This document shows, one piece after another, positions 50,268 to 59,635 of a stretch of DNA of 64,000 bases. The stretch is from Nostoc sp. 'Peltigera membranacea cyanobiont' N6 (GTDB lineage: Bacteria; Cyanobacteriota; Cyanobacteriia; Cyanobacteriales; Nostocaceae): assembly GCF_002949735.1 (NCBI RefSeq), contig NZ_CP026681.1, forward strand, positions 6,726,501 to 6,790,500, in the 5' to 3' direction. The notes beneath the pieces are model-generated. The model searched no databases. It was not told where the DNA came from and saw nothing but the letters and a program-made list of their open reading frames with translations. A program made the position numbers and the translations under genes. The first letter of the stretch is position 1, and each line of letters begins with the position of its first letter.

Positions 50268-50704
50268 TGACTTTGGCTCTACCGTACTTGTTATGCTAAA
50301 TTCACAGTCTTTTAGAGGGAACAGGGGAAAGAGGCAATATTAAGAAATAATCTGATAAATAAGCTTGATTTCCCATGTCTAGCAAGCTTTTTGAGATTTT
50401 ATCAGCTAAATTTAGCTTACTAGGTACTGAAGAACCTTGACTTTTGATTAAAATACTTATCTTAAAGTACTTTTAGTAAAAAAACATTCCATTGTAGGGT
50501 AGCACAGCTAGCTGTGTTAGCCTAGCGCGTACCTCATTAAAATGAAATCGCTATATGTGATGTTTTATTTTTTGCAAGTCCCTATATGTCGTCAAAGTCT
50601 AGAATATTCTTTGCGGCTAGCGATCGTCATCGGTTAATATGACTAATTGCGCTCTGGCTTCAGTTTTCACGTATTCAGTAATGTTTGACCTGTAAATTGT
50701 AATT
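50268..50704. other. Intergenic region, 437 bp
   Basis: No gene seen. It contains the 14-bp perfect palindrome CACAGCTAGCTGTG (50503-50516), a sequence type that also shows near 1477, and otherwise AT-rich DNA that should hold two divergent promoters. Confidence 0.45.
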
Positions 50705-51148
50705 ATGCTAACCAGTGTTGACCGTTTATTATTTGTCCGGCGAGTCCCGATTTTTAAGGAATTGCGGGATGATTTTATTGTGCGGCTCACTTCAGTGATG
50801 AACGAACTGTCATTTCCAGCTAATTACACCATCTTTCGCCAGGGAGAAGAAGGGCGATCGCTCTATATTGTCGTGTCAGGGAGGGTTAAAGTTCACATCG
50901 GCAATAAACAACTTGCAGAGGTGGATCGGGGGAAATATTTTGGTGAGATGGCAGTATTTGATACTCAAACTCGTTCCGCCACTGCAACGACTTTGGAACC
51001 TTGCGAGTTTTTGGAACTGACGCAAGAGCAATTGTATGATGCGATCGAAGAAACTCCTGAAATTGCGGTGAATATCATTCGTGAATTATCCCGTCTGATT
51101 CGCAAGTTGAATGACGACATGAATATAACTGCATCAGGTCGTCATTAG
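50705..51148 (+). CDS. Cyclic-nucleotide-binding domain protein
   Basis: A 147-residue protein consisting of one cNMP-binding domain: FPANYTIFRQGEEGRSLYIV, SGRVKVHI, the phosphate-binding cassette RGKYFGEMAVFDTQTRSATA, and a C-terminal helix. No HTH follows, so it is not a Crp-type activator but probably a signalling or regulatory subunit. The cassette contains the GE and R-S-A residues expected for nucleotide binding. It stands alone. Confidence 0.88.
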   Translation: MLTSVDRLLFVRRVPIFKELRDDFIVRLTSVMNELSFPANYTIFRQGEEGRSLYIVVSGRVKVHIGNKQLAEVDRGKYFGEMAVFDTQTRSATATTLEPCEFLELTQEQLYDAIEETPEIAVNIIRELSRLIRKLNDDMNITASGRH

Positions 51149-51232
51149 TTATAGCAAAAATTGCAATTACTGCCAGCAACGAATTATGAGAGTAGTGATA
51201 AAGGTTTTGCTCAATTGGTGAAGGAACGTTTC

Positions 51233-52624
51233 TCAAAATGCTACTTTCACACATTCTTTAAGAAACTGTTGCGGAATTTCTCCACTTTCTCCCCAATGCA
51301 GATGCACATAAGAGGCGTGAACATTTGCAGGGAAACCCCATCCTTCGCATCCCATATTTTCGTCACAGTCGTAGCGAGAAGTTGCAAATAGCGGCTGAGT
51401 GGGAGTTATCGTTAAATGGGAACGATGAAACTCATGTCCGTAAACAGTTGTACCTGCCTTTACTAACAGATTATCTCGCAAAGCGACTGCACGACGATAG
51501 CCCAAAGTTAAACGCCCACCCATGACAGCAGATGTCGGTAAAACTCCCGCCATCGACCAAGATTTTCCCTTAAAATCGATAATTTGCTCGCATAAATACA
51601 TTAATCCTCCGCATTCTGCGATCGCAGGCATTCCTTTCAAAATGGCTGTTTTCACTCCATCGCGAACGCTAGTATTTTCTGCTAGTTGCTGGGCAAAAAC
51701 TTCTGGGAAACCTCCCCCAAAATACATTCCCTGCACATCTTTTGGGATTGCAGCATCTTCTAAAGGACTCCAGAAAACCAGTTCTGCGCCAAGCTGTTGC
51801 AGCAAATCGAGATTGTCTTGGTAGTAAAAATTAAAAGCGCGATCGCGGGCGACTGCAATTCTGATGGAGGATGGTGGATGAGGTAAAGAAGGGGGATGAG
51901 GCAGAGGTTTTGATTTTAACAGGGGTAATAAATGTTGCCAATCGAAGCAGTTATCTCCTAAATCGGCGAGGCGATCGATTAAAGCGTTGAGTTCGGGGAG
52001 TTCTGCTGTGGGAACTAAACCCAAATGGCGATCGGGAATTGTGATGTTATCTTGACGGCGCAGTACGCCGAGAATAGGTAATTGTAAGGGTTCTAGGGAA
52101 TCTTTGAGAAGAGAGAGGTGGCGATCGCTTCCCACGCGATTTAATACTATCCCAGCTATTTTAATTCTCGGATCAAAAGATTGGTAGCCGTGAGCGATCG
52201 CAGCCACAGAACCAGACAAACGACTACAATCAAGCACCAACACCACAGGTAAATTTAACAGCCGCGCGATGTGTGCCGTACTAGCAAAATCAGTTAATTT
52301 TTGTTTTTCTTGCCCATGCCCCATGCCCAATGCCCCATGCCCAATTCCATCAAATAATCCCATCACCCCTTCTACTAGGGCATATTCACTCAATTGACTA
52401 TGATGGGCAAAACATTGCTGAATGTAGGTTTCAGAAGTCAGCACCGGGTCTAAATTACGACAAGGAAGACCAGTGACGTGTTGATGAAACATCGGATCGA
52501 TGTAGTCTGGGCCTACCTTAAAAGATTGTACCGAGCGATCGCGACGACGTAAAGATGCTAAAAGGGTAAGCGTGACTGTTGTCTTGCCCACCCCACTACG
52601 TTCTCCAGCAATGATTACAGACAT
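51233..52624 (-). CDS. cbiA: Cobyrinate a,c-diamide synthase
   Basis: A 463-residue glutamine-dependent amidase of corrin biosynthesis. N-terminal ATPase part: IAGERSGVGKTTVTLTLLAS and SFKVGPDYIDPMFHQ; C-terminal class I glutamine amidotransferase part: MYFGGGFPEVFA, the catalytic cysteine in AIAECGGLMYL, and the closing ASYVHLHW. It converts cobyrinate (or hydrogenobyrinate) carboxylates a and c to amides in cobalamin synthesis. Two short repeat-derived inserts interrupt the family pattern: GHGALGMGHGQ, and PHPPSLPHPPS between the two domains. Confidence 0.92.
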   Translation of the reverse strand: MSVIIAGERSGVGKTTVTLTLLASLRRRDRSVQSFKVGPDYIDPMFHQHVTGLPCRNLDPVLTSETYIQQCFAHHSQLSEYALVEGVMGLFDGIGHGALGMGHGQEKQKLTDFASTAHIARLLNLPVVLVLDCSRLSGSVAAIAHGYQSFDPRIKIAGIVLNRVGSDRHLSLLKDSLEPLQLPILGVLRRQDNITIPDRHLGLVPTAELPELNALIDRLADLGDNCFDWQHLLPLLKSKPLPHPPSLPHPPSSIRIAVARDRAFNFYYQDNLDLLQQLGAELVFWSPLEDAAIPKDVQGMYFGGGFPEVFAQQLAENTSVRDGVKTAILKGMPAIAECGGLMYLCEQIIDFKGKSWSMAGVLPTSAVMGGRLTLGYRRAVALRDNLLVKAGTTVYGHEFHRSHLTITPTQPLFATSRYDCDENMGCEGWGFPANVHASYVHLHWGESGEIPQQFLKECVKVAF

Positions 52625-52736
52625 GGATAATTGTTGATTCTTTAAACTAAATAGTCAGCTATATTAGCGGTATTAAATTAAATCAAAGTCAAGCAAAACA
52701 TTAAATTATTTTTTTATCAAAACTACTGCTTTTATG

Positions 52737-52970
52737 TTATTGAGTAATGATTTTTTTATCAAGACGTTCAGCCAGCCATAATTTAATAATAGAATCAGAT
52801 GTCACTCCTAAACGCTTGGCTTCATATTCTAAGGCTTCAATCATCCAAATGGGAAAGTCAATATTAACTCTTTTTTGCTCATAACCTGGACGATGTGCAT
52901 TAGATAAGTCTATAAACTCAGTAATATCTTCTCCATTGTCGAACTTAGCATCAAATTCTTCAGCTTTCAT
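52737..52970 (-). CDS. brnA: BrnA-family antitoxin
   Basis: A 77-residue antitoxin with an acidic N-terminus and a ribbon-helix-helix region: KRVNIDFPIWMIEALEYEAK followed by RLGVTSDSIIKLWLAERL. It should bind BrnT and repress the operon. Its start overlaps the brnT end by 11 bp, the standard toxin-first order. Confidence 0.88.
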   Translation of the reverse strand: MKAEEFDAKFDNGEDITEFIDLSNAHRPGYEQKRVNIDFPIWMIEALEYEAKRLGVTSDSIIKLWLAERLDKKIITQ

Positions 52971-53220
52971 AAATATTTACCTCCTCAGCACGAGAGCGAC
53001 GAACGGAAATAATTCTTATTTTATCACTACGATAAGTAATGACTGCTGACCAATATTTTCCAGCAATCTTGCCAATAACTAGAAACCGAGGCTCATCTGT
53101 TGTTTGTGCAGGGATTTCAATAAAATTTGCATCTATCCAAAGTTTCTGTGCTTCAATAAAATCAATACCATGTTTAGTTTTATTAGTTTCACTTTTGTTA
53201 AGATCAAATTCAAACTCCAT
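52960..53220 (-). CDS. brnT: BrnT-family toxin
   Basis: An 86-residue BrnT toxin (RelE-like fold): FEFDLNKSETNKTKHGIDFI with the typical N-K-H-G pattern, EPRFLVIGKIAGKYWSAVIT, and the C-terminal IRIISVRRSRAEEVNIY with the catalytic arginines. BrnT is an RNA-cleaving toxin that halts translation. ATG 53220 was chosen because the family begins MEFEF; an in-frame upstream start at 53241 adds seven residues. Confidence 0.88.
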   Translation of the reverse strand: MEFEFDLNKSETNKTKHGIDFIEAQKLWIDANFIEIPAQTTDEPRFLVIGKIAGKYWSAVITYRSDKIRIISVRRSRAEEVNIYES

Positions 53221-53366
53221 AATTTTTTTTAAAAGATACAAAATATTTTAATAACAATCTTCCCTATTTTATAAATTAAATTTTCCTAGCGATTCATATT
53301 CACTTTAATAATTAAAAAAATTCCCCCTTCCCGCATTGGGACGGGGGTAAGGGGGTTAGGGCTAAA

Positions 53367-54728
53367 TTAATTCGCTAATTTGAAAATACTCGCTGTCACT
53401 CCCAGACTTTCTTCAAAAAGTGACTCGCGGCCCCAGCGTTGCACCTGCTGACTTAGCAATGCTTCCGCCTTTTGTTCCGAAAGTGAAGTCACCTGTTGAA
53501 ACAGACCGGCAGATTGGGCACCACCATGTGTTTCCATCCGCATACAACCACCAGTTTCCGAGCAAATGACTGTACCACAATCTGCCTGGGGATTTGTCGA
53601 ACTGAGGCGCAAGGCAATCAAGTCACCAACAATATCGCCCACATCAGCAACTGGAACTCCTGCTAATTCGGCTTCTACTTGTCGCTGATCTTGAGAAATA
53701 AAACGGATGCGAGTGATGTCATAATCACCACTTTCCTTTTCATAAGAAGCTGGCTGCCAGTCTAAGCGACTTGCCAGCCAACCCAGAAATAGCAAAGCTT
53801 GGGCGGGGTTGCCTTTTTCGTAATCAATCGTAACGCGGTCAATTTCTTTGAGGGCGGCGCGACGCTTAGGAGAATCGTAGGCTTCAGCTGTCAATTCCTG
53901 CCATGATGCGAGGCGACGCCAGTTCAAATCAGCCAAAGGTATACCCGTTTCTACCAATTCCTCTAGGTGGAGTAAATCACTCTCTGGCTCGTTAAAGTTG
54001 CAAGAATCGACAATGACGTTATTGCAGATTGTGGCTAGGCGCTTGAATAGACCGTTGTTAGGGTCTGGTGTTGCCTTCCACCAGAGAAACTTCGGTAAGC
54101 CGCCAATCAACAATGCTGGAATCATGCCACCGATGCGTTCTAAGGCAGCAGCAGTTCCACTGAGAGTAATGTATTCGCAGCAAATCAGTGTGCTTGATGA
54201 TTGCTTTTGAATGGGGCAATAGGCAGAAACTTGAGCCTTAACTCCTTCATCTTCGCCAGCAATAGGAAATAGCGCAATGATGCGGCAGGGGTTGCGGAGA
54301 GCGATTTCATCAGCAATTCTGGGGCTGCCACTATTTAACCCAGCAGCAGGATGTTCTCCTACAGTCCCACCTCGCTGACCTTTAGAGAATTCTTCTCGTA
54401 ATATAGTCAGAGTTTCTAGTGTTGCTGTTCCGGTTTCAGGCAGACGGTGTTTATTTTGTACTTCCCGCAATGCTGCTGCCATCTGTGGCCCTAAAATCCC
54501 ATCAATTGGGCCGTTATAAAACCCTAAAGCAGCCAACAAATACTGAGTTTCTTCTGGTTCGTAGACCACTAAAGTAAATGTTGTTGCCCTAGTAGCACTG
54601 GGAAGTCCACCGTCCTCGCCAGTTATCCCATAGCTTTGCCAAATTTGATTGAGTTCGGCATCTATTTCGTTAAGCGAAATATCTTTCGGTGCCTGGAGGG
54701 AAAAAATTGTAGAAGTTTGGGTAGGCAT
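53367..54728 (-). CDS. opcA: Glucose-6-phosphate dehydrogenase assembly protein OpcA
   Basis: A 453-residue OpcA, the redox-sensitive activator of G6PDH in cyanobacteria. An N-terminal peptidoglycan-binding-like segment (AALGFYNGPIDGILGPQMAA) is typical of the cyanobacterial form, followed by the OpcA domain (RIIALFPIAG, GLPKFLWWKATPDPNN, NVIVDSCNF, FLGWLASRLDW). Conserved cysteines occur near the C-terminus (DCGTVICSETGGCMRM), plausible thioredoxin targets. It is the last gene of fbp-tal-zwf-opcA, 100 bp after zwf. ATG 54728 was chosen because the upstream stretch is encoded by TCATTTG-type repeats. Confidence 0.93.
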   Translation of the reverse strand: MPTQTSTIFSLQAPKDISLNEIDAELNQIWQSYGITGEDGGLPSATRATTFTLVVYEPEETQYLLAALGFYNGPIDGILGPQMAAALREVQNKHRLPETGTATLETLTILREEFSKGQRGGTVGEHPAAGLNSGSPRIADEIALRNPCRIIALFPIAGEDEGVKAQVSAYCPIQKQSSSTLICCEYITLSGTAAALERIGGMIPALLIGGLPKFLWWKATPDPNNGLFKRLATICNNVIVDSCNFNEPESDLLHLEELVETGIPLADLNWRRLASWQELTAEAYDSPKRRAALKEIDRVTIDYEKGNPAQALLFLGWLASRLDWQPASYEKESGDYDITRIRFISQDQRQVEAELAGVPVADVGDIVGDLIALRLSSTNPQADCGTVICSETGGCMRMETHGGAQSAGLFQQVTSLSEQKAEALLSQQVQRWGRESLFEESLGVTASIFKLAN

Positions 54729-54743
54729 AGTAGTTTTGGATTT

Positions 54744-54822
54744 TGTCGTTTGTCGTTTGTCATTTGTCATTTGCCATTCGTCATTTGTTTTTGCTAGTGA
54801 CTAATGACCAATGACTAATGAC
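54744..54822. repeat. TCATTTG-type degenerate repeats between zwf and opcA
   Basis: Several copies of TCGTTTG, TCATTTG and ACTAATG-like heptamers fill most of the zwf-opcA gap. They are the same repeat family as the array at 8480-8528. Confidence 0.75.
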
Positions 54823-54828
54823 TAATAT

Positions 54829-56358
54829 TTAGAGTCTGCGCCAGCGACGGCCATCTTGGTTAATTAAGAATTCTGCTTCTGCTGGTTCCCAAGTACCGGC
54901 TTCGTATTGGGGAATAGTCTTTGGATCGGTGGGTGCATCCCAAACGGAAAGGGCTGGTGTTACTACTTGCCAAGCTGCTTCTACTTCGTCCGCTCGTGTA
55001 AACAATGTTTGATCGCCCATCATACAATCAAGGAATAAGCGATCGTAGGCATCGGATGTTGCTTGGATGCCAAAGGAACCATAACTAAAGTCCATATCAA
55101 CGGAACGGGTGCGGAATTCTGCCCCTGGCATTTTCACATCAAAACGCAGGGAAATACCTTCATTTGGCTGAATCCGCATCGTCAAAATGTTGGCGTTTGT
55201 TTGTTGGGCGGCAGATTGGAACATCCGGGATGGAACTTCGCGGAAGTGAATGGAAATCTCACTCACTTTTTTCGGCATCCGCTTTCCGGTACGCAAGTAG
55301 AAAGGAACACCTTTCCAGCGCCAGTTGTCTACCAAAAACTTCATCGCTACATAAGTGGGTGTGGTGGAGTTGGGGTTAACACCTGGTTCTGTCCGATATC
55401 CTGGCGCTTCTTGACCTTTCATCCAGCCGGCACTGTACTGACCTCGGACTGCTGACCGCGACAGATTGTGAACATCAGCTAAACGAGTAGCACGGAGTAT
55501 CTTCACTTTTTCTGTGCGAATGCTGTCGGCATCCATTGCGTTTGGCGCTTCCATCGCTGTTAAGCAGTAAAGTTGCATGAGGTGATTTTGCAACATATCC
55601 CTCAGTGCGCCAGCGCTTTCATAGTAGCCAGCCCGGTCTTCCACGCCTACGGTTTCTGCTACGGTAATTTGCACGTGGTCAACAAATTGACGATTCCACA
55701 AGGGTTCAAAAATTGCATTAGCAAAGCGAAACACCAGCAAATTCTGGACTGTTTCTTTACCCAAGTAGTGGTCAATCCGGTAGACTTGATTTTCTTTGCA
55801 ATATTTCTGTACCACTTGGTTAAGACTTTGGGCAGAAGCCAAGTCTCGACCAAAGGGTTTTTCAATTACTAGACGATGTTTGTAGGGATCTTCTAGCATC
55901 CCGCCGCTTCCTAGCTGCTTAATCGCTTCGGGAAAGAATGAGGGCGCAACGGAGAGGTAGAACATGCGATTACCTCGCGTGCCCCGTTTTTCGTCTAATT
56001 CACTCAGTAAGGTTTTTAGTTTTTGGTAGCCTTCGGGGTTGTCTATATCCCCAGGACTGTAGAACAGACCTTGAGAGAAATCTTGCCAGAGTTCCCCTAA
56101 ATCGACATCAGGATGTGCCTCTTCCATGCCTTTCTGCATTTGTTCGCGGAAGTATTCATGGCTCCATTCTCGTCGTGCTACACCGACAATGGTAGTTTCT
56201 GGAGGAATACGCCGTTCTCGCCGCAATTTATAAAGTGCTGGCACTAGTTTGCGCCAGGTGAGATCGCCAGAAGCGCCAAAGATAACTATAATCTGGGGTT
56301 CAGCCATCCCTTGTTGTTGCAGGCCAACGCGCAAGGGATTTTCTAGCAGACTAACCAT
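54829..56358 (-). CDS. zwf: Glucose-6-phosphate dehydrogenase
   Basis: A 509-residue G6PDH, the entry enzyme of the oxidative pentose phosphate pathway. NADP-binding GASGDLTWRKLVPALY near residue 28, the active-site IDHYLGKETVQNLLVFRF, and RTGKRMPKKVSEI are all present. In heterocysts and in darkness it is the main source of NADPH; OpcA and thioredoxin regulate it. It is the third gene of fbp-tal-zwf-opcA. More than 200 bp of tandem repeat separate it from tal, so an internal promoter or processing site may exist there. Confidence 0.97.
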   Translation of the reverse strand: MVSLLENPLRVGLQQQGMAEPQIIVIFGASGDLTWRKLVPALYKLRRERRIPPETTIVGVARREWSHEYFREQMQKGMEEAHPDVDLGELWQDFSQGLFYSPGDIDNPEGYQKLKTLLSELDEKRGTRGNRMFYLSVAPSFFPEAIKQLGSGGMLEDPYKHRLVIEKPFGRDLASAQSLNQVVQKYCKENQVYRIDHYLGKETVQNLLVFRFANAIFEPLWNRQFVDHVQITVAETVGVEDRAGYYESAGALRDMLQNHLMQLYCLTAMEAPNAMDADSIRTEKVKILRATRLADVHNLSRSAVRGQYSAGWMKGQEAPGYRTEPGVNPNSTTPTYVAMKFLVDNWRWKGVPFYLRTGKRMPKKVSEISIHFREVPSRMFQSAAQQTNANILTMRIQPNEGISLRFDVKMPGAEFRTRSVDMDFSYGSFGIQATSDAYDRLFLDCMMGDQTLFTRADEVEAAWQVVTPALSVWDAPTDPKTIPQYEAGTWEPAEAEFLINQDGRRWRRL

Positions 56359-56378
56359 AGGAATTTTGGATTTTGGAT

Positions 56379-56580
56379 TTTGGATTTTGAGATTGGGATT
56401 GGGTACTGGGGATTGGGTACTGGGGATTGGGTACTGGGTTTTGGGTACTGGGTTTTGGGTTTGGGTTTTGGGTTTTAGGTTTTGGAAAATAGTATTTTTA
56501 ATCTTATTCCCCAGTCCCTAGTCCCCAGTCCCCAGTCCCCAGTCCCCAGTCCCCAGTCCCTAGTCCCCAGTCCCCAGTCC
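56379..56580. repeat. Complementary tandem repeat arrays between tal and zwf
   Basis: 56379-56485 is built of units such as GGGTACTGGGGATT and GGGTTTTGG; 56510-56580 is an array of about ten CCCCAGT/CCCTAGT heptamers. The two are of opposite strand character (ACTGGGG against CCCCAGT), so the transcript could fold into a long hairpin between two genes of one operon. Confidence 0.85.
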
Positions 56581-57726
56581 CTACACTGGTGACAATACCT
56601 TGATCTTGTCTTCTAAAGAGTTCATCAAGGACTGGAAGGGCTGGATGAATTTGTCAATACCTTCATCTAACAGTTCATCCATGACGGCATCGAGATCGAT
56701 GTTGATGTCGGGATCTTTGAGGTTTTCGATCAGGGTGTAAGCTTTATCTACATCTGTTTCTAAGCGATCGCTCACGTTACAATGATCGGCACAAGCTTTA
56801 ATCGTTGCTGGTGGTACGGTGTTAACGGTATCTTGGCCTACCAACTCTTCGATATACATCACGTCGTTGTAGTTGGGGTCTTTGGTGCTGGTACTAGCCC
56901 AAAGTAGCCTTTGTACTGTGGCTCCTTTTGCTGCCAACTCTTGCCAACGCTCACTTCTAACGATCTTCTTGTATTCTTGGTATGCTACCTTGGCGTTAGC
57001 GATCGCTACTTTCCCTTTCACAGCTTTTAACTTTGCTTCCACGGCAATATCATCAACGCCTTTTTTCAACTTAGCATCTATTTTGGCATCAATGTTGCTA
57101 TCAATCCGGCTGAGGAAGAAGCTAGCGACTGAAGCAATTCTACTGATGTCTTTACCTTCAGCCAGCCGTTTTTCTAAGCCCCGAATATAAGCCCAAGCTG
57201 TGTTTATGTAGCTTTCTACAGAGAACAACAATGTAATATTAACATTCATCCCTTCGGATATTACTTGCTCTACTGCTGGCAAACCAGTTTCTGTACCGGG
57301 AATTTTAATCATCAGATTTTCCCGACCAATTTCTTGGAAATATCGCCGAGCTTCGGTTATGGTTGCTTCAGTATCATGGGCAATGGTTGGTGGGACTTCA
57401 ATACTCACATAACCATCTAGTCTATTCGAGGCTTCATAAACTGGGCGTAAAATATCACAAGCGTTACGGATGTCTGCAAAAACGAGGGATTCGTAAATTT
57501 TGTCTATGGGTAAGCCAGTCCGAACTCCGGCTTCTATATCAGCATCATAAATGACATTACCTGCGATCGCTTTTTCAAAGATAGCTGGGTTAGAAGTAAT
57601 CCCAGATATACCTTGATTTTCAACCATGTCTTTGAGTTCACCTGATTGAATAATGTCACGGGTCAAATTATCCATCCAGATACTTTGACCGTATTGCTTA
57701 ATTTCTAGTAGATGATTGGTAGCCAT
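56581..57726 (-). CDS. tal: Transaldolase
   Basis: A 381-residue transaldolase of the long (TalB-related, subfamily 2) form. Visible: IWMDNLTRDIIQSGEL, GISGITSNPAIFEKAI with the conserved aspartate nearby, the Schiff-base lysine in NLMIKIPGTETGLPA, and RLLWASTSTKDPNY. It moves dihydroxyacetone units between sugar phosphates in the pentose phosphate pathway. The second gene of the fbp-tal-zwf-opcA cluster. The stop codon lies directly on the CCCCAGT array. Confidence 0.96.
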   Translation of the reverse strand: MATNHLLEIKQYGQSIWMDNLTRDIIQSGELKDMVENQGISGITSNPAIFEKAIAGNVIYDADIEAGVRTGLPIDKIYESLVFADIRNACDILRPVYEASNRLDGYVSIEVPPTIAHDTEATITEARRYFQEIGRENLMIKIPGTETGLPAVEQVISEGMNVNITLLFSVESYINTAWAYIRGLEKRLAEGKDISRIASVASFFLSRIDSNIDAKIDAKLKKGVDDIAVEAKLKAVKGKVAIANAKVAYQEYKKIVRSERWQELAAKGATVQRLLWASTSTKDPNYNDVMYIEELVGQDTVNTVPPATIKACADHCNVSDRLETDVDKAYTLIENLKDPDINIDLDAVMDELLDEGIDKFIQPFQSLMNSLEDKIKVLSPV

Positions 57727-57978
57727 AGGTAGTTTATTTCACTCCTGTATAGTGATGTTTCTAAGTAAAGTTGGCAAAACGCATTTATGCTTACTTTTGA
57801 ATTGTGGCGTTGCCAATCACTTATCGCATCGGCCAGCTGAGATAATCCTTAATCGATCTTCAAAAAGCGCTACTTTGCATCCCCAATCCTAAATCACCAT
57901 GATTAACGTTTAATTAATGGCAGATGAGAGGACAGCACCAAAGAAATAAAACATCTAAAACCCTTACGTAACAGTAAC

Positions 57979-58006
57979 TACGAATTACGAATTACGAATT
58001 ACGAAT
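57979..58006. repeat. (TACGAAT)4 short tandem repeat
   Basis: Four perfect copies of TACGAAT lie just downstream of fbp in the 286-bp fbp-tal gap, which is otherwise featureless. Another STRR-type heptamer array. Confidence 0.9.
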
Positions 58007-58012
58007 TATTTT

Positions 58013-59062
58013 CTAGTGTCCGTTCTGAATAAAAGACTCCACCTTTGCTACATCTTCTTTGCTACCAATAATTAAAGGTGTACGCTGATGCAGTTTTTTC
58101 GGTACTACATCCAAGATATTTACCAATCCTGTAGTAGCACGACCACCTGCTTGTTCAATCAAAAAGGCTAGAGGAGCGGTTTCATAAAGCAAGCGCAATT
58201 TCCCTTCAGGGTTTTGAATTGTACCTGGGTAAAGGAATACGCCACCTTGAACCAAAATTCTATGGATATCGCTCACCATTGCGCCGCTATAACGAGCGCT
58301 GTAGCCTTCTGTGCGATGAACGTAGCGGATGTATTCTCGAATTGATTCTTCCCACTGCCAGAAGTTACCTTCATTTACGCTGTAAACGGAACCGTGGTTA
58401 GGAATCCGAATATTTTCTTCTGTGAGAATAAACTCTCCTAAGCTGGGATCGAGGACAAAGGAATGAACGCCCTTACCTATAGTATAAACCAGCATCGTGC
58501 AAGGGCCATACAGAATGTATCCAGCAGCGAGTTGCTTCCGTCCGTTGGTGAGGAGGTCGGTTGCCTTACCATCGCTATCATTTCCTTCTTGTTGGCGAAT
58601 GGCAAAAATCGAACCCAAGCTGAGATTATTATCTGTGTTGGATGAGCCATCAATTGGATCGTACAGTAAGGTATAGCGACCAATAGGGCAATTTTCGGGG
58701 ATATAGTAAGGATTTTCCATTTCCTCAGAAGCGAGGCGACAGACTAAGCCGCTTTGCTTAAACACTGAGATAAACACATCATTGGCGTAGACATCCATCT
58801 TTTTGACGGATTCTCCTTGGACATTAACTTCCCCAGTAAAACCAAGAACGCCTTCCATTAAACCAGCGCGACTCATGCGCCGTGCAACCAGTTTACCTGC
58901 CAAGGCGATGCGATTCATCAGCGCACTTAAATCTTGGGCATCTGGCGAAAAACTCTGAAGTTGCTGTAAAACGTGACGGGATAAGGTTGTACAATCACGA
59001 TCTAGAGCTAAGTCTGTAATTTCATTGATAGACGAGTCTAAGGATTCTGGCGTTCTAGCCAT
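58013..59062 (-). CDS. fbp: Fructose-1,6-bisphosphatase, class I
   Basis: A 349-residue class I FBPase. Metal and substrate sites are clear: ASEEMENPYYI, LLYDPIDGSSNTDNNLSLGS, YSARYSGAMVSDIHRILVQG and the C-terminal KLRLLYETAPLAFLIEQAGG. It hydrolyses fructose-1,6-bisphosphate to fructose-6-phosphate for the Calvin cycle, gluconeogenesis and, in heterocysts, cycling through G6PDH. ATG 59062 was chosen because GGAGG stands 8 bases upstream; the GTG at 59083 is in frame but lies before that site. First gene of fbp-tal-zwf-opcA. Confidence 0.97.
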   Translation of the reverse strand: MARTPESLDSSINEITDLALDRDCTTLSRHVLQQLQSFSPDAQDLSALMNRIALAGKLVARRMSRAGLMEGVLGFTGEVNVQGESVKKMDVYANDVFISVFKQSGLVCRLASEEMENPYYIPENCPIGRYTLLYDPIDGSSNTDNNLSLGSIFAIRQQEGNDSDGKATDLLTNGRKQLAAGYILYGPCTMLVYTIGKGVHSFVLDPSLGEFILTEENIRIPNHGSVYSVNEGNFWQWEESIREYIRYVHRTEGYSARYSGAMVSDIHRILVQGGVFLYPGTIQNPEGKLRLLYETAPLAFLIEQAGGRATTGLVNILDVVPKKLHQRTPLIIGSKEDVAKVESFIQNGH

Positions 59063-59317
59063 TTTGATGTCCTCCGCAGCCACTAGCTGTTAATTGGGTT
59101 TTAGTTGTGTATGGCAACTTATGGTTGCTGCTTCTATCTTAGGAAGGTAATTTGAGAACTTAGATACGACTTTAGATAAACTAAAGAAATGAATTTTCAG
59201 TGACTCCTGCACTCAGAGCTTAGATACGTAATATTTAGTCTAATATATTACCATAGCTAGTCAGTATTTTATTTAAGTCAAGCAATTATAGAAAGTAATA
59301 AGTAGGTAGGCATATTT

Positions 59318-59535
59318 AAATATAAAAATAAACCTGCGATTGTCCCCGATGGGTTTTTAAGTTTGGGTGTAGAACGTTTTGTTGGAGAAAATGAGCGTTC
59401 TAGTTATGTACTTTGGGAAGAAGATGGTATTTCCCCAAAATTCTTGTTAGAAATTGTTTCCCAAACTTGCAATTTTGAATAGGAACAAAAGAAAGTAGAT
59501 TATGCCTAGTTAGGCATTTTGCAACAGGAAGTCTG
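59318..59535 (+). pseudogene. Uma2-family pseudogene (fragment)
   Basis: The frame reads KYKNKPAIVPDGFLSLGVER, SYVLWEEDGISPKFLLEIVSQT, the catalytic-core part of a Uma2/DUF820 protein, then TAG, EQKKVDYA, TAG, LGILQQ and TGA. There is no start codon and the N-terminal third is missing. Two nonsense mutations in the right frame show a dead fragment. It sits between fbp and the tRNA-Val gene. Confidence 0.7.
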
Positions 59536-59563
59536 AGTTAGTTATGATATTATAAAAAGTCTT

Positions 59564-59635
59564 GGGCGATTAGCACAGTGGTAGCGCACATCCTTCACAC
59601 GGATGGGGTCACTGGTTCAAATCCAGTATCGCCCA
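59564..59635 (+). tRNA. tRNA-Val (anticodon CAC)
   Basis: A full cloverleaf can be drawn: acceptor GGGCGAT/ATCGCCC plus discriminator A, D-arm GCAC-AGTGGTA-GCGC, anticodon stem CATCC/GGATG with loop TTCACAC (anticodon CAC, reading GTG), and T-arm ACTGG-TTCAAAT-CCAGT. CCA is not encoded. The DNA beyond its 3' end is phage-like, so this tRNA may be an attachment site. Confidence 0.95.
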
